Of a stretch of DNA of 64,000 nt, positions 34,892 to 42,923 are shown piece after piece; within the stretch, counting starts at the first letter, position 1, and each line of letters starts with the position of its first letter. Below the pieces are notes generated by a model that saw only the letters and a program-made list of their open reading frames with translations, had not been told where the DNA came from and searched no databases. The position numbers were made by a program, and so were the translations under genes. The DNA comes from Bacillota bacterium (GTDB taxonomy: Bacteria; Bacillota; Clostridia; Acetivibrionales; DTU013), in NCBI GenBank assembly GCA_023435305.1, contig JAEYRV010000024.1, positions 1 through 64,000 of the forward strand, read 5' to 3'.

Positions 34892-35572
34892 ATGAAAATT
34901 GTAGACGAGCTAATTGAAGGAATTTTTCAATCAGAAAGCAAAAATAGATTCTTGTGTAAAATCCTTATTGAAGGGAAGGAGTTTGAATGCTACTTGCCAA
35001 GCTCTTCAAAACTATCCCCTTTGATTAAACTTAAAGGCAAAAAGGTGCTACTTACTTTAAATAAAGGCACTAACATTAGAACAAAATATAGTGTTTTTGC
35101 CGTCCAGCATTATCGCAAGTACATCCTCTTAAATCTGAACATAGCAAATTGGATTCTTGAAGAGGATATAAGGAAAAATTACAAATTGTGTAACCCTTTC
35201 GAGAATATTTTTAAGGAAAAAACTATTGAGGGCTATAAGGCTGATTTTGTTCTACCTAGACAAAAAGCAATATTTGAAGCTAAAAGCATCATTTCTACAA
35301 AAAAAGCTGCGTTATTTCCATCTGTATATCCCAAAAGGGCTATCGAGCAATTACACAAAATTGAAACCCTATTAGATTTGGATTGGAACGTTCAATATTG
35401 CTTTGTTGCCTTAAGCCCTTATGTAAAAAATATTACTATGAATCTTAAATACGAAGACTATATTGAACAACTAAAAAAATGCCTACAAAAAGGTATGGAG
35501 GTAAAGGGATTAGGTTGCTCTTTTTATAATAATGAAGTTAGTGTAACTCATAATCTCAAAGTCATAATCTAG
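34892..35572 (+). CDS. SfsA-family nuclease-like protein
   Basis: 226 residues with the SfsA layout: an OB-like N-terminal part (SKNRFLCKILIEGKEFECYL, SSSKLSPLIKLKGKKVLL), then NIANWILEEDI. The PD-(D/E)xK-like core follows: YKADFVLPRQKAIFEAKSII with D..E-x-K, then ALFPSVYPKRAIEQLHKIE and VQYCFVALSPYVK. SfsA proteins have nuclease folds and were named for sugar-fermentation stimulation. This copy is divergent: the usual GR-L-L and FPDA.T.RG strings are changed. Placed in an island next to an R-M locus, it may be a defence or competition nuclease. GGAGAG precedes the ATG by six bases. Confidence 0.75.
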   Translation: MKIVDELIEGIFQSESKNRFLCKILIEGKEFECYLPSSSKLSPLIKLKGKKVLLTLNKGTNIRTKYSVFAVQHYRKYILLNLNIANWILEEDIRKNYKLCNPFENIFKEKTIEGYKADFVLPRQKAIFEAKSIISTKKAALFPSVYPKRAIEQLHKIETLLDLDWNVQYCFVALSPYVKNITMNLKYEDYIEQLKKCLQKGMEVKGLGCSFYNNEVSVTHNLKVII

Positions 35573-35777
35573 CCCTTGTGGTTAAGTGCAGTTACAAAAA
35601 TCTCCTTATATATAATATTTATTATAACCCAGTACCAATTTTAAGGTACAAGAACAAGCAGATTCAAGAGCCGCTAACAAAGTGGTTCTACTTTTTAGGT
35701 CCATTTTTTATATCTTCATACTATTTTAGCAATTTTCAATAAAGATAATCTGTTGAAGGAAACTAATCTTTTTTGCA

Positions 35778-35801
35778 GACTATTGTCTGTAGACCATTAG
35801 A
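35778..35801 (+). promoter_or_regulatory. C-box upstream of the HEAT-nuclease gene
   Basis: GACTATTGTC-TGTA-GACCATTAGA matches the GACT-AGTC dyads bound by controller proteins of R-M systems. The second half-site begins 14 bases after the first, exactly as in the copy at 38367-38390. It lies 62 bp before the gene at 35863. 35573-35862 contains no other feature. Confidence 0.6.
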
Positions 35802-35862
35802 AATATTATCCATAGATTATAATTATAAGAATTTACATCATTTAGTATAGGAGAACAAAAAC

Positions 35863-37332
35863 ATGGCATTCAAAGATGATTGGAGCTTTTTAGATAAAAT
35901 AACAATGGGAGCAATAGGAACACAAAAAGTAATAGAGTTACTTAATGAATCTGGTCATAGAATTATAGAGCTTGAAAGATATTGCACAAGTAATAAAATT
36001 TGGGCAACAAAAATTAAAAGACTCCGAATACCTGATTTAGTATGTCTAAAATGTGGCAGACGTATTGAATCAAGAGCAAAATCAAAATTAGGAATTATTA
36101 TGTCTGATTCTCCGACGAACCAAGAAAGGCGATGGAATGCTGGCTTAAGGGAGGAAGATCTAGTATCATTTATTTATTGTAGTAAAGATACAAACGATAG
36201 ATGGGTAGCAAGCAATACTATTAATATATTTAATATAGGGGATTTAGAAAGATGTGAGGAGCTATCAAGGTTAGGCCCTCCAAAATCAGCGTCTGAAGGT
36301 GCTGAACGTGATAGAACATGGAGCAGTTATGTACCTGGTTTTTCTTGTATAGTTGACGAGATAAATGGTACTCAAATCAAATTATTGAAGAATACTGGAG
36401 GGAGATTCACAAAAACAGTCCCCGAAGGTCATTCTATATATGTACAACAAAGTGATATAATCCCAGGAAATGCTATGATTGTTCATTCTGTTGTTTCGAC
36501 GAATATTGACCCTCAATGTGATGAAAGAGATTATGACTTTATTGCAGATTTGCATTCCACAATAAAGGAAACGAAGTATACTGCTGTAAAAGCTTTAGGT
36601 TATCTGCATGAATTGTCGGAACAATCCATTCCTGAATTATATGCATTATTAGATGAAGAAGACCTTGATGAAAGAATAAGGTTAGAGATTTATTCGTCAT
36701 TAGCAAGATTAGGTGAGGATGTTTGGGATAATATAGAGATGTACATTTCTTCTGATATTTCAGCTCCACTTAAAATGGAAACAGTATTTATCTTGGGAGA
36801 ACTAGCAACCTATCCAGAAGCCCAGAATATTTTAAGGAGTATAATCGAAAGTACAGATAATTCAGGGGAATTAAGATCTGCTGCGATATGGTCATTAGGG
36901 CATATAAATGGATCATTGCCATTTATACTCAATTTTGTTGCTGACCATGATGATATTGTAGCAAATCATGCTATTGCATTAATCGAGAAAACTTCGTGTC
37001 CTGATTTAACACAAAATATCCTTGAAATAATGCAATTAGACAACATCCACGGAGCTATAGGTGCAAGGTTATTATCTACATGTACAAATTTTAATGATCG
37101 GGCGATTATAGAAAAGTACGTTAACAGTCAAGACAACTCTCTGAAGGGCTGGTTACTTTATACCATAGGTTTATCTGGAAGCGAACGTTTTAGGAATTTA
37201 CTTAACGAAATTGACCCAAATGCTACAGAATCAATTAAAAAGCTAACACCGTTATGGGTTAATCAAAAAAACTATTTATCCAAAGATACACTTGACAATA
37301 TCGAATTTTTGAAATTACAAAAAATCACATAA
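35863..37332 (+). CDS. Putative restriction endonuclease with HEAT repeats
   Basis: The 489-residue protein has an N-terminal domain with RIPDLVCLKCGRRIESRAKS: P57-D58 and E69-SRA-K73, with a C-x2-C, which reads as a PD-(D/E)xK nuclease core. A middle beta-rich part follows (YVPGFSCIVDEINGTQI). From about residue 225 there are HEAT-like repeats (YTAVKALGYLHELSEQSIPE, RSAAIWSLGHINGSLPFILN). It converges on the M.PvuII-like gene with 35 bp between and has a C-box promoter like that of the methyltransferase/C gene. It is therefore the probable cognate endonuclease. It is unrelated by eye to R.PvuII (157 residues). AGGAG lies about nine bases before the ATG. Confidence 0.65.
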   Translation: MAFKDDWSFLDKITMGAIGTQKVIELLNESGHRIIELERYCTSNKIWATKIKRLRIPDLVCLKCGRRIESRAKSKLGIIMSDSPTNQERRWNAGLREEDLVSFIYCSKDTNDRWVASNTINIFNIGDLERCEELSRLGPPKSASEGAERDRTWSSYVPGFSCIVDEINGTQIKLLKNTGGRFTKTVPEGHSIYVQQSDIIPGNAMIVHSVVSTNIDPQCDERDYDFIADLHSTIKETKYTAVKALGYLHELSEQSIPELYALLDEEDLDERIRLEIYSSLARLGEDVWDNIEMYISSDISAPLKMETVFILGELATYPEAQNILRSIIESTDNSGELRSAAIWSLGHINGSLPFILNFVADHDDIVANHAIALIEKTSCPDLTQNILEIMQLDNIHGAIGARLLSTCTNFNDRAIIEKYVNSQDNSLKGWLLYTIGLSGSERFRNLLNEIDPNATESIKKLTPLWVNQKNYLSKDTLDNIEFLKLQKIT

Positions 37333-37362
37333 CAAAGAGGGGCGAACCCCCCTCTTTGTTAT
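37329..37362. terminator. Bidirectional terminator between R and M genes
   Basis: ATAACAAAGAGGGG and CCCCTCTTTGTTAT pair over 14 bp around a short loop, overlapping the end of the HEAT-nuclease gene and ending five bases before the methyltransferase stop. Confidence 0.85.
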
Positions 37363-37367
37363 GTAGA

Positions 37368-38339
37368 TTATTCTAATAAGCTTATTTGCCCGTCTTCTTC
37401 AATTACGATATTTTCACCGTTCATTATTCTTGAGTAATACTGTGAAGCAATATCCTTTGTTTCAGAAAATCTAATTACAGAACCTGCAACATACTCTTTA
37501 ACCTCATCAAATGCAAGCCATCTACGCTTTAAGCCTTCCGCCACAAAACCTGTTGTATTAGAACCTGCAAAAATATCTAGCACATAATCATCGACATCCG
37601 TAAGCATTTTTATGAAGAACTCTGGGAGCTTTGCTGGGAACCTCGCAGGATGCGCTTTAATTCCCATTTCTTTACATATTTTCAAGTAATGCGATGTACT
37701 CTCGGAATTAGGTATTTGCAGTAAGTTTGGTGGAATAGCTCCTCCATTATCTTTAGCAAACCCTAAAGAAATGTCATGACCAGATGGTCGCTCCTTTGGT
37801 TTATAAAACTTTTCAGCATTTTCAATAAGTTTAGACATTCTATCTGAATATGGGGCTAACACATTTCTTACGTCTGCTTTAGGGTATGGAGTTTTGGAAA
37901 ACCACCATACGGTATTTACTGCATCCTTAACCCTAATTTTCCTTTTATTCACCCATTCGATAGGTGAAGGCAGTTTTGCGGGGTTAAACCAAAAAAATTC
38001 TTCGGCTAAATGATATCCAATTTCCTCACAGAACTTAATTAACACTTTATAATTGTATAAAGACCGTACTGGTAATCCTTTTTGATAAGCACCGCCTAAA
38101 TCTAAAACAAAACTTCCAGTGTCCTTCAATTTTGGTAATAATGCTGTAGCAAACAAAGCCAGCCAATCAATATATTCATCTTGCTGCTTATTTCCATATT
38201 CCTTTTGTCTTTGTAGTGCAAATGGTGGTGATGTCATTACTAAATCGATTGAATCGTTGTCTAATTGTTCTATTAATTGTAGAGAATCTCCAATATAACT
38301 TTCTCCGAGTCTTGTTGTATATGCAGGTCTGTCGATCAT
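37368..38339 (-). CDS. M.PvuII-like DNA (cytosine-N4) methyltransferase
   Basis: The start is taken at 38339 (AGGAGAG seven bases upstream); a longer frame would begin inside the C-box. The 323-residue enzyme has the beta-class order: catalytic DLVMTSPPFALQRQKEYGN (SPPF motif IV, near 37-40) first and the SAM-binding VLDIFAGSNTTGFVAEG (motif I) near residue 270. From memory it follows M.PvuII closely (LPSPIEWVNKRKIRVKDAVN, RPSGHDI, MGIKAHPARFPAKLPEFF), so methylation of CAGCTG on the inner cytosine N4 is predicted. It is divergent from the C gene and shares a C-box region with it. Confidence 0.92.
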   Translation of the reverse strand: MIDRPAYTTRLGESYIGDSLQLIEQLDNDSIDLVMTSPPFALQRQKEYGNKQQDEYIDWLALFATALLPKLKDTGSFVLDLGGAYQKGLPVRSLYNYKVLIKFCEEIGYHLAEEFFWFNPAKLPSPIEWVNKRKIRVKDAVNTVWWFSKTPYPKADVRNVLAPYSDRMSKLIENAEKFYKPKERPSGHDISLGFAKDNGGAIPPNLLQIPNSESTSHYLKICKEMGIKAHPARFPAKLPEFFIKMLTDVDDYVLDIFAGSNTTGFVAEGLKRRWLAFDEVKEYVAGSVIRFSETKDIASQYYSRIMNGENIVIEEDGQISLLE

Positions 38340-38366
38340 TAATATCTCTCCTATGCCAGAATTGTA

Positions 38367-38390
38367 GACTATAGTCTGCTGACTATGCAA
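38367..38390. promoter_or_regulatory. C-box between methyltransferase and C-protein genes
   Basis: GACTATAGTC-TGCT-GACTATGCAA, a perfect 10-bp dyad followed by a second half-site 14 bases after the first. It sits between the divergent M and C genes, 28 bp before the M start and 57 bp before the C start, where a controller protein can both activate itself and repress M. Confidence 0.72.
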
Positions 38391-38446
38391 ATACTATTAT
38401 AATATAATAATTTGGATAAGTAAAATAGAAATTTAGGAGGAACAAA

Positions 38447-38704
38447 ATGGAAAAAAAGAACCGTTCTTCCGAATACAAACAATATCTAAAATCAATAGGT
38501 ATAAGAATTCGGCTTATTAGAGAACAAAAGAAGCTATCACAAGAAAAATTAAGTTTTGAAGCGGGAATACACCGTACATACTTAAGTGATTTAGAATTAG
38601 GAAATAGGAACCCATCAATAGGTACTTTATATTTAATCGCTAAAGCACTAAATGTTGATCTCGTAGATATTATCAGTGTTAAAGATCATGAAGAAATCAC
38701 ATAG
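38447..38704 (+). CDS. R-M controller (C) protein, Cro/C1-type HTH
   Basis: 85 residues with an XRE helix-turn-helix: IRIRLIREQKKLSQEKLSFE, AGIHRTYLSDLELGNRNPSI, then LYLIAKALNVDLVDII. Length and sequence fit C.PvuII-type controllers, which bind C-boxes as dimers and delay endonuclease expression when the system enters a new host. AGGAGG lies about six bases before the ATG. Normally C and R are one operon; here C stands alone and R has its own C-box on the far side of M. Confidence 0.88.
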   Translation: MEKKNRSSEYKQYLKSIGIRIRLIREQKKLSQEKLSFEAGIHRTYLSDLELGNRNPSIGTLYLIAKALNVDLVDIISVKDHEEIT

Positions 38705-38813
38705 GTACAATTCGATTCTGATTGATGGCACTATTTTTTAAGTTGTGGTCAATTATTATAAATATTTAGGGACTATTACATATCTTTTTATTCTTACATA
38801 AGTAAACAATGAA

Positions 38814-39374
38814 TTATTTATTGGTAGTATTTTGATTCTTGTCATTATCCTCATGTTTTAATAGTTGGATATATTTCCCTGATATTTTTATGATTATAAA
38901 ATATGATACAGTAATCAAAAAGATATTTACCCATGAAACAATCCCTACCAATGCCATTATTATTGATTTTGGTATATCATATAATTTATTTACAGGATCA
39001 GTACAGGCAACTAGAATATTTCCATCTCTGATTATTTTGATAATAAATCCCTTTCCAATATCCACTTTATATTGAGTAGAAATTTCAGGCACAAAATTCT
39101 GAATAATTTCAATAGCTAAAAAACACAGTAGAATTGCAACGAATATCCTTATATGCCATTTCATCCAAGAATAATAATTGAAAGACTTCAGTTTTAAAAG
39201 TAATTTGTTTTGTCTAATTGGTGCACCTGAATCTGGATCTTTTTCTTGCGGAATTTTCTTGAGATTTTGGTCTATGTTAAACGCTAAATTTACGCCAATA
39301 TTTAATACATTAGTTATTACAGTAACGATCGATAAATTGCTTAATGTGCTAATCGAAAAGGAAGGTATTATCAT
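38814..39374 (-). CDS. Membrane protein of the RuBisCO-like/ASCH/GNAT operon
   Basis: The ATG at 39374 overlaps the stop codon of the RuBisCO-like gene (ATGA), so translation is coupled. The 186-residue product has a moderately hydrophobic N-terminus, a membrane span at about 75-95 (IRIFVAILLCFLAIEIIQNF) and a long hydrophobic region at about 140-170 (SIIMALVGIVSWVNIFLITV), with a soluble loop between and a charged C-tail rich in Asn, Asp and Lys. No family recognised. As the last gene of a four-gene operon it could be a membrane-damaging effector or an anchor; this is inference. Confidence 0.7.
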   Translation of the reverse strand: MIIPSFSISTLSNLSIVTVITNVLNIGVNLAFNIDQNLKKIPQEKDPDSGAPIRQNKLLLKLKSFNYYSWMKWHIRIFVAILLCFLAIEIIQNFVPEISTQYKVDIGKGFIIKIIRDGNILVACTDPVNKLYDIPKSIIMALVGIVSWVNIFLITVSYFIIIKISGKYIQLLKHEDNDKNQNTTNK

Positions 39375-40687
39375 TTTTTTATTGCTCCTTCCACATCCAT
39401 TATGCTCCATCCGATATTTGCAAACTTTTCTTCATATTTATCAAAGCTATAACCTTTGTAGTTAGCTATACTACAATTTGAGGCTTGCTCCAAGCACGAG
39501 ATCCATTCTTTAATGGCATCTTTTAAATTACTTGGGAAACAGCTAATCCCTCCACCTACAAAGAAGGCATATTTATAGTGGTTATAAAACTTCCTGAATA
39601 GGGCTGTAACAAGTTCTGCTCTACTTGCGTGATAATCATTTGTAATAGTGGGAAGTGTTGCCTTAATATGTTTGGCATTTGGAACTTCTGCAGATAGTAC
39701 ATTATGTATATAATAAATTGGTTCAAGAGCTTCTTTTATTTGATAACCTTCATGACCAAATCTTGACCAATTTGGAGAACCAGCATATATTATATCAGCT
39801 CCACAAAAACGAGCCATTTTAAGTACAAATTTTCTACTCAAATTTCTATAAGACCCAATAATATCGGGATAAACAGTAACTGCAATTTTGCGCTCATATT
39901 TTTCTTTAATCTCTAAAGCTACTGCACGTAATGTGTCAAAACCAGTTACTAAAACATCAAGCTTAACAATTTTAATCCCTTTTTTTGCAGCATAGTTAAG
40001 CCTTTTTATTGCCTCATTTTGTGGACCAGTAATGTTTACCGAGTACAAGGTAGAATATCTTTTTTGCAATGCTGATATTCTGTCAACTCTTTCTTCAAAA
40101 GGACAATAAACTGGGTCGATAAGTCTTTCATCATCTTCGACAATATCAATCTTTGCCTTGGAAGCCTCTTCGAATATTTTTGCATAATCTACCGCAGTTA
40201 ATCCCATTCGTGGCTTAACTGAATAAGCTAATATTGGGCGATTTATACCCTTTAATGTTCTTGCAAGCAATTCATTATATATTCCCTCTATTCCGACATT
40301 GGGTCCTGGGAAGAGTTCAAGAATTTCTGGAGAAGTAATTTCAAAGTCATCAACAGTTAGGTTTTCACTAATTGTGTTATAGCGTAGAACATCCCCTGCG
40401 ATGGTTCCAATGAAGTGATCTATTCCTTCTGATTTAAAATTAAAACTTTCATTTCTAAATTCAAGCATAAATCGTTTATCTGAATGCCTACCATTTGGTA
40501 TATTCTCTATAGTAGGTTCAAACTCGTACCATCTATTAGCCGCTTCATCTCCACATAACTTTCTTACAGCATATAAATCATCCTTAAATGTGCCCCAGCT
40601 AATATCTTTTTTAAATCTTGATTTTATCTCCTGCTCACTCCCAGTATTTTTTGCTTCAAACTCATCATAAAAAACTCTAATACTCAC
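39371..40687 (-). CDS. RuBisCO-like protein (form IV-type, non-carboxylating)
   Basis: A 438-residue protein with the RuBisCO large-chain layout: an N-terminal ferredoxin-like domain and a TIM barrel from about residue 125. Key strings are FPGPNVGIEGIYNELLA, ILAYSVKPRMGLTAVDYAKI, IDIVEDDERLIDPVYCPFEE, LPTITNDYHASRAE and VGGGISCF. K158 matches K175, but K177 is R160, the carbamylated K201 is E184, H327 is Y301, and loop-6 K334 is lost. D186/E187 (D203/E204) remain. It therefore cannot be a carboxylase and is a RuBisCO-like protein of unknown reaction. GTG start overlaps the ASCH stop (TAGTG) and GGGAG lies nine bases upstream. No methionine-salvage neighbours are present. Confidence 0.85.
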   Translation of the reverse strand: MSIRVFYDEFEAKNTGSEQEIKSRFKKDISWGTFKDDLYAVRKLCGDEAANRWYEFEPTIENIPNGRHSDKRFMLEFRNESFNFKSEGIDHFIGTIAGDVLRYNTISENLTVDDFEITSPEILELFPGPNVGIEGIYNELLARTLKGINRPILAYSVKPRMGLTAVDYAKIFEEASKAKIDIVEDDERLIDPVYCPFEERVDRISALQKRYSTLYSVNITGPQNEAIKRLNYAAKKGIKIVKLDVLVTGFDTLRAVALEIKEKYERKIAVTVYPDIIGSYRNLSRKFVLKMARFCGADIIYAGSPNWSRFGHEGYQIKEALEPIYYIHNVLSAEVPNAKHIKATLPTITNDYHASRAELVTALFRKFYNHYKYAFFVGGGISCFPSNLKDAIKEWISCLEQASNCSIANYKGYSFDKYEEKFANIGWSIMDVEGAIKK

Positions 40688-41361
40688 TAATTATCACTCC
40701 CGTAGCTAAAGTACACAACAGTCATTTCATCGTCGTTCTTTAAATCAGTGTAGAACTTTCTTAAGGATTGAACTAAATCGTCCAAACTACTGAACCCATC
40801 ATTTAATGCATTTTTATACGTCAAATTATTAAATCGAATATATTCAACTTGTGTAATTCTGACTAGTTCACTTTGGTTCTCTGAATATAAAATGCAAGGT
40901 CCCTCTTTATAGAAACGTTTACCAAACCTAATAGTGGATTTCTTATTACCATCTCGAATTAAATCAAAATATTCATCAGATAAAGATATAAATTCGGGAG
41001 AGTCAAGTTTTGTAATCTTAAAAACAATAAATTGAGACTCCTTATGTGAGGCTAAATTTAATATCTTACTCGATTTTTCTATAGCATCCTTTCTATCTAA
41101 AGCAATTGGAATTAGTTCACTATAATTGATTTGTTCAAAAACCTGATTAAGACTAGAACATATAATTACTTCTTTAATAGTACCCCAAATTGCATTTGAA
41201 GCATTCGAGTACCCACACCGTAGTTCCACTATTTTACCAGTTTTAATATGCTTCTCGGTGTATTGTCTGCCATATCTCCTCAATTCCCATTTTTTAAACC
41301 CACATTTAAACCATTCATACGGTTCTTTAGACAGTGGTATGAATACTCTATTTATTTTCAT
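40687..41361 (-). CDS. Two-part ASCH-domain protein
   Basis: The 224-residue protein has two PUA/ASCH-like halves. The first is about 5-75 (VFIPLSKEPYEWFKCGFKKW, ELRRYGRQY, VELRCGYSNASNAIWGTI). The second is about 145-222: DEYFDLIRDGNKKSTIRFGK, LVRITQVEYIRFNNLTYKNA and the closing MTVVYFSY, with the ASCH G-K-K-S-T-I-R signature. ASCH domains bind RNA or nucleotides, and some cut RNA or hydrolyse modified nucleosides. It starts with ATGA overlap to the GNAT gene and ends overlapping the RuBisCO-like start, so it is a tightly coupled operon member. Confidence 0.78.
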   Translation of the reverse strand: MKINRVFIPLSKEPYEWFKCGFKKWELRRYGRQYTEKHIKTGKIVELRCGYSNASNAIWGTIKEVIICSSLNQVFEQINYSELIPIALDRKDAIEKSSKILNLASHKESQFIVFKITKLDSPEFISLSDEYFDLIRDGNKKSTIRFGKRFYKEGPCILYSENQSELVRITQVEYIRFNNLTYKNALNDGFSSLDDLVQSLRKFYTDLKNDDEMTVVYFSYGSDN

Positions 41362-42395
41362 AAACTCACATCCGTTTTTCTATAAAAATACAGTTTCTTT
41401 GCTGGCTCAAGGATAACTCTATTTCCATGTTCGTTTGGCTGTAATAATTCTTTAGAAGGAAGAACTTCATTAAATAAAAGAAAGTTTGCTTTAGTAAGAA
41501 AAGCCTTATTAGGATCTGCAATAATTTCATTTGCTTTTTCCTTTGAGTAGGTAGTAAATACTTCAACATATTTTGCCGAAGGTATTCTTTTTATTCTCGC
41601 TACTTTTGTTACCTGATCAGCCAATATCGTACCTAATCCTAAATTACGGTATGGTGCATCTATTGCAATTCGGCTAACCCAAGCAACATTTAGTCTATCA
41701 ATAACTACATTTCTTTTTTGTTTATACCAAGGACCCTCTAGCAAATCATTACATTTCATATCTTCTGCGATGTTTCTACGTCCCTTTGGGTTTGAATAAG
41801 TTAATTGATCTAAAACTAAACATCCAACCATTGAACCAACTTCTTCATTCCATGCTGGAGACCATTTGTCTTTACGATCCGTTATTGGAGAATTAATGAT
41901 TGACTTCTGAATTTCAGGCTCAAGAAATTTAATAGCCAGTATCAAGCCACGTAGCGGAGTACTCATATAGTGTGAACGCATAATAATATTATAAGCTCTA
42001 TACCTATCTGAATCGTCCATAACTTCCCATATCGCAAGGCCAATTTTGCCATATTTCTTACTTTCGATAGTTTCAGTTTTACTATATGCAGGAAGAATAT
42101 CTATTTCAGTTCTATCAATTTTGGATTTCCCTTTTAAGCCAACAATCTCACCCTTATTCTGGGTTGCGTAAAAATCCCAGTTATTGATGGATAGCACACT
42201 TCCAAAAGGCAATACAATCGGGGAATTTATTTTATCAGTACTATGTATTAATAATCTACCTTTTAAAATAGGATTAACTAATTTAATACCCATAATTGCA
42301 CCCGTCCCACGTATTTTATAGCTATAACTAGCTAAATTAATTATATATTTTTGTAATATTTTAGTCAATGTAGATATAATTTCCTCGCCAATCAA
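41358..42395 (-). CDS. GNAT-fold acetyltransferase-like protein
   Basis: The C-terminal half shows GNAT motif A, WVSRIAIDAPYRNLGLGTIL (R-x-x-G-x-G), after MRSHYMSTPLRGLILAIKFL and MVGCLVLDQLTYSNPKGRRN. The SHYM/P-RG and N-P-x-GRR pattern recalls Mom-like GNAT proteins, which modify adenines in phage DNA, but this is only pattern likeness. The N-terminal 120 residues look beta-rich and unassigned. Start is uncertain: the TTG at 42395 lacks an RBS; an ATG at 42293 (MGIKLVNP) is possible and would give 311 residues. First gene of the operon; ATGA overlap with the ASCH gene. Confidence 0.7.
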   Translation of the reverse strand: MIGEEIISTLTKILQKYIINLASYSYKIRGTGAIMGIKLVNPILKGRLLIHSTDKINSPIVLPFGSVLSINNWDFYATQNKGEIVGLKGKSKIDRTEIDILPAYSKTETIESKKYGKIGLAIWEVMDDSDRYRAYNIIMRSHYMSTPLRGLILAIKFLEPEIQKSIINSPITDRKDKWSPAWNEEVGSMVGCLVLDQLTYSNPKGRRNIAEDMKCNDLLEGPWYKQKRNVVIDRLNVAWVSRIAIDAPYRNLGLGTILADQVTKVARIKRIPSAKYVEVFTTYSKEKANEIIADPNKAFLTKANFLLFNEVLPSKELLQPNEHGNRVILEPAKKLYFYRKTDVSL

Positions 42396-42417
42396 ATAAT
42401 TTATAACAGAATAAATT

Positions 42418-42446
42418 AAAAAGCGAGGTTTTCACCTCGCTTTTCC
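42418..42446 (-). terminator. Terminator downstream of the tRNA genes
   Basis: AAAAGCGAGGT/ACCTCGCTTTT hairpin with a four-base loop and T-runs on both strands. It lies between tRNA-Thr and the first gene of the GNAT operon, stopping read-through from the sigH-tRNA transcript. The integrase arm-like ATTGCAGCA pair (42448-42467) is next to it. Confidence 0.8.
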
Positions 42447-42516
42447 TATTGCAGCACTATTGCAGCATTGATATTAAATTATGTAACGCCGAATTGCCTG
42501 CAATGCCTTAAAATTG

Positions 42517-42592
42517 TGGAGCCCTCATCCAGATTCGAACTGGAGACCTCATCCTTACCATGGATGCGCTCTGCCAACTGAGCTATGAGGGC
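42517..42592 (-). tRNA. tRNA-Thr(GGT), island integration target
   Basis: 76 nt including encoded CCA. The acceptor stem GCCCTCA/TGAGGGC, D arm (AGCTCAGTTGGCAGAGC), anticodon stem CATCC/GGATG with loop ATGGTAA (anticodon GGT) and T arm CCAGT-TCGAATC-TGG all fold. Its 3' half is repeated with a variant T arm at 13884, 19544 and 24083. Confidence 0.93.
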
Positions 42593-42672
42593 ATATTCTG
42601 TTGCTGCACCGATAGTGCTGCTTCGCTGTCGGCGTGGTACGTTTGCAGTGTGTGGTCCTGCCTGCGAATCAA

Positions 42673-42746
42673 TGGAGCGGGTGATGGGAATCGAACCCAC
42701 GCGGTCAGCTTGGGAAGCTGATATTCTGCCATTGAATTACACCCGC
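42673..42746 (-). tRNA. tRNA-Gly(CCC)
   Basis: 74 nt including CCA. Acceptor stem GCGGGTG/CACCCGC, anticodon stem TCAGC/GCTGA with loop TTCCCAA (anticodon CCC), and T arm GTGGG-TTCGATT-CCCAT. It lies 80 bp upstream of tRNA-Thr on the same strand, downstream of sigH. Confidence 0.93.
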
Positions 42747-42923
42747 ATGATCTTTTTTCGACGGGCGAATTGTATTATAACACATCAGATTTGCCCTGTC
42801 TAGTATGTATATGCTGTATTTTTTGCCACGTTTTATGGCCTATCTGTGCTACCTGCGGTCTATCCACATTTCCTGCGGCTAATCGGTGTCTCCCGCCGCC
42901 CGGTTGTCATCTGTTCAGCCGCT

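Noticed and set aside
35863..37332. R.PvuII homologue
   Set aside because: Length, N-terminal motif and HEAT repeats do not fit the 157-residue R.PvuII; only the methyltransferase and C protein are PvuII-like.
39371..40687. True RuBisCO or methionine-salvage MtnW
   Set aside because: Key catalytic residues (carbamylated Lys, loop-6 Lys, His327) are absent and no salvage genes are nearby.
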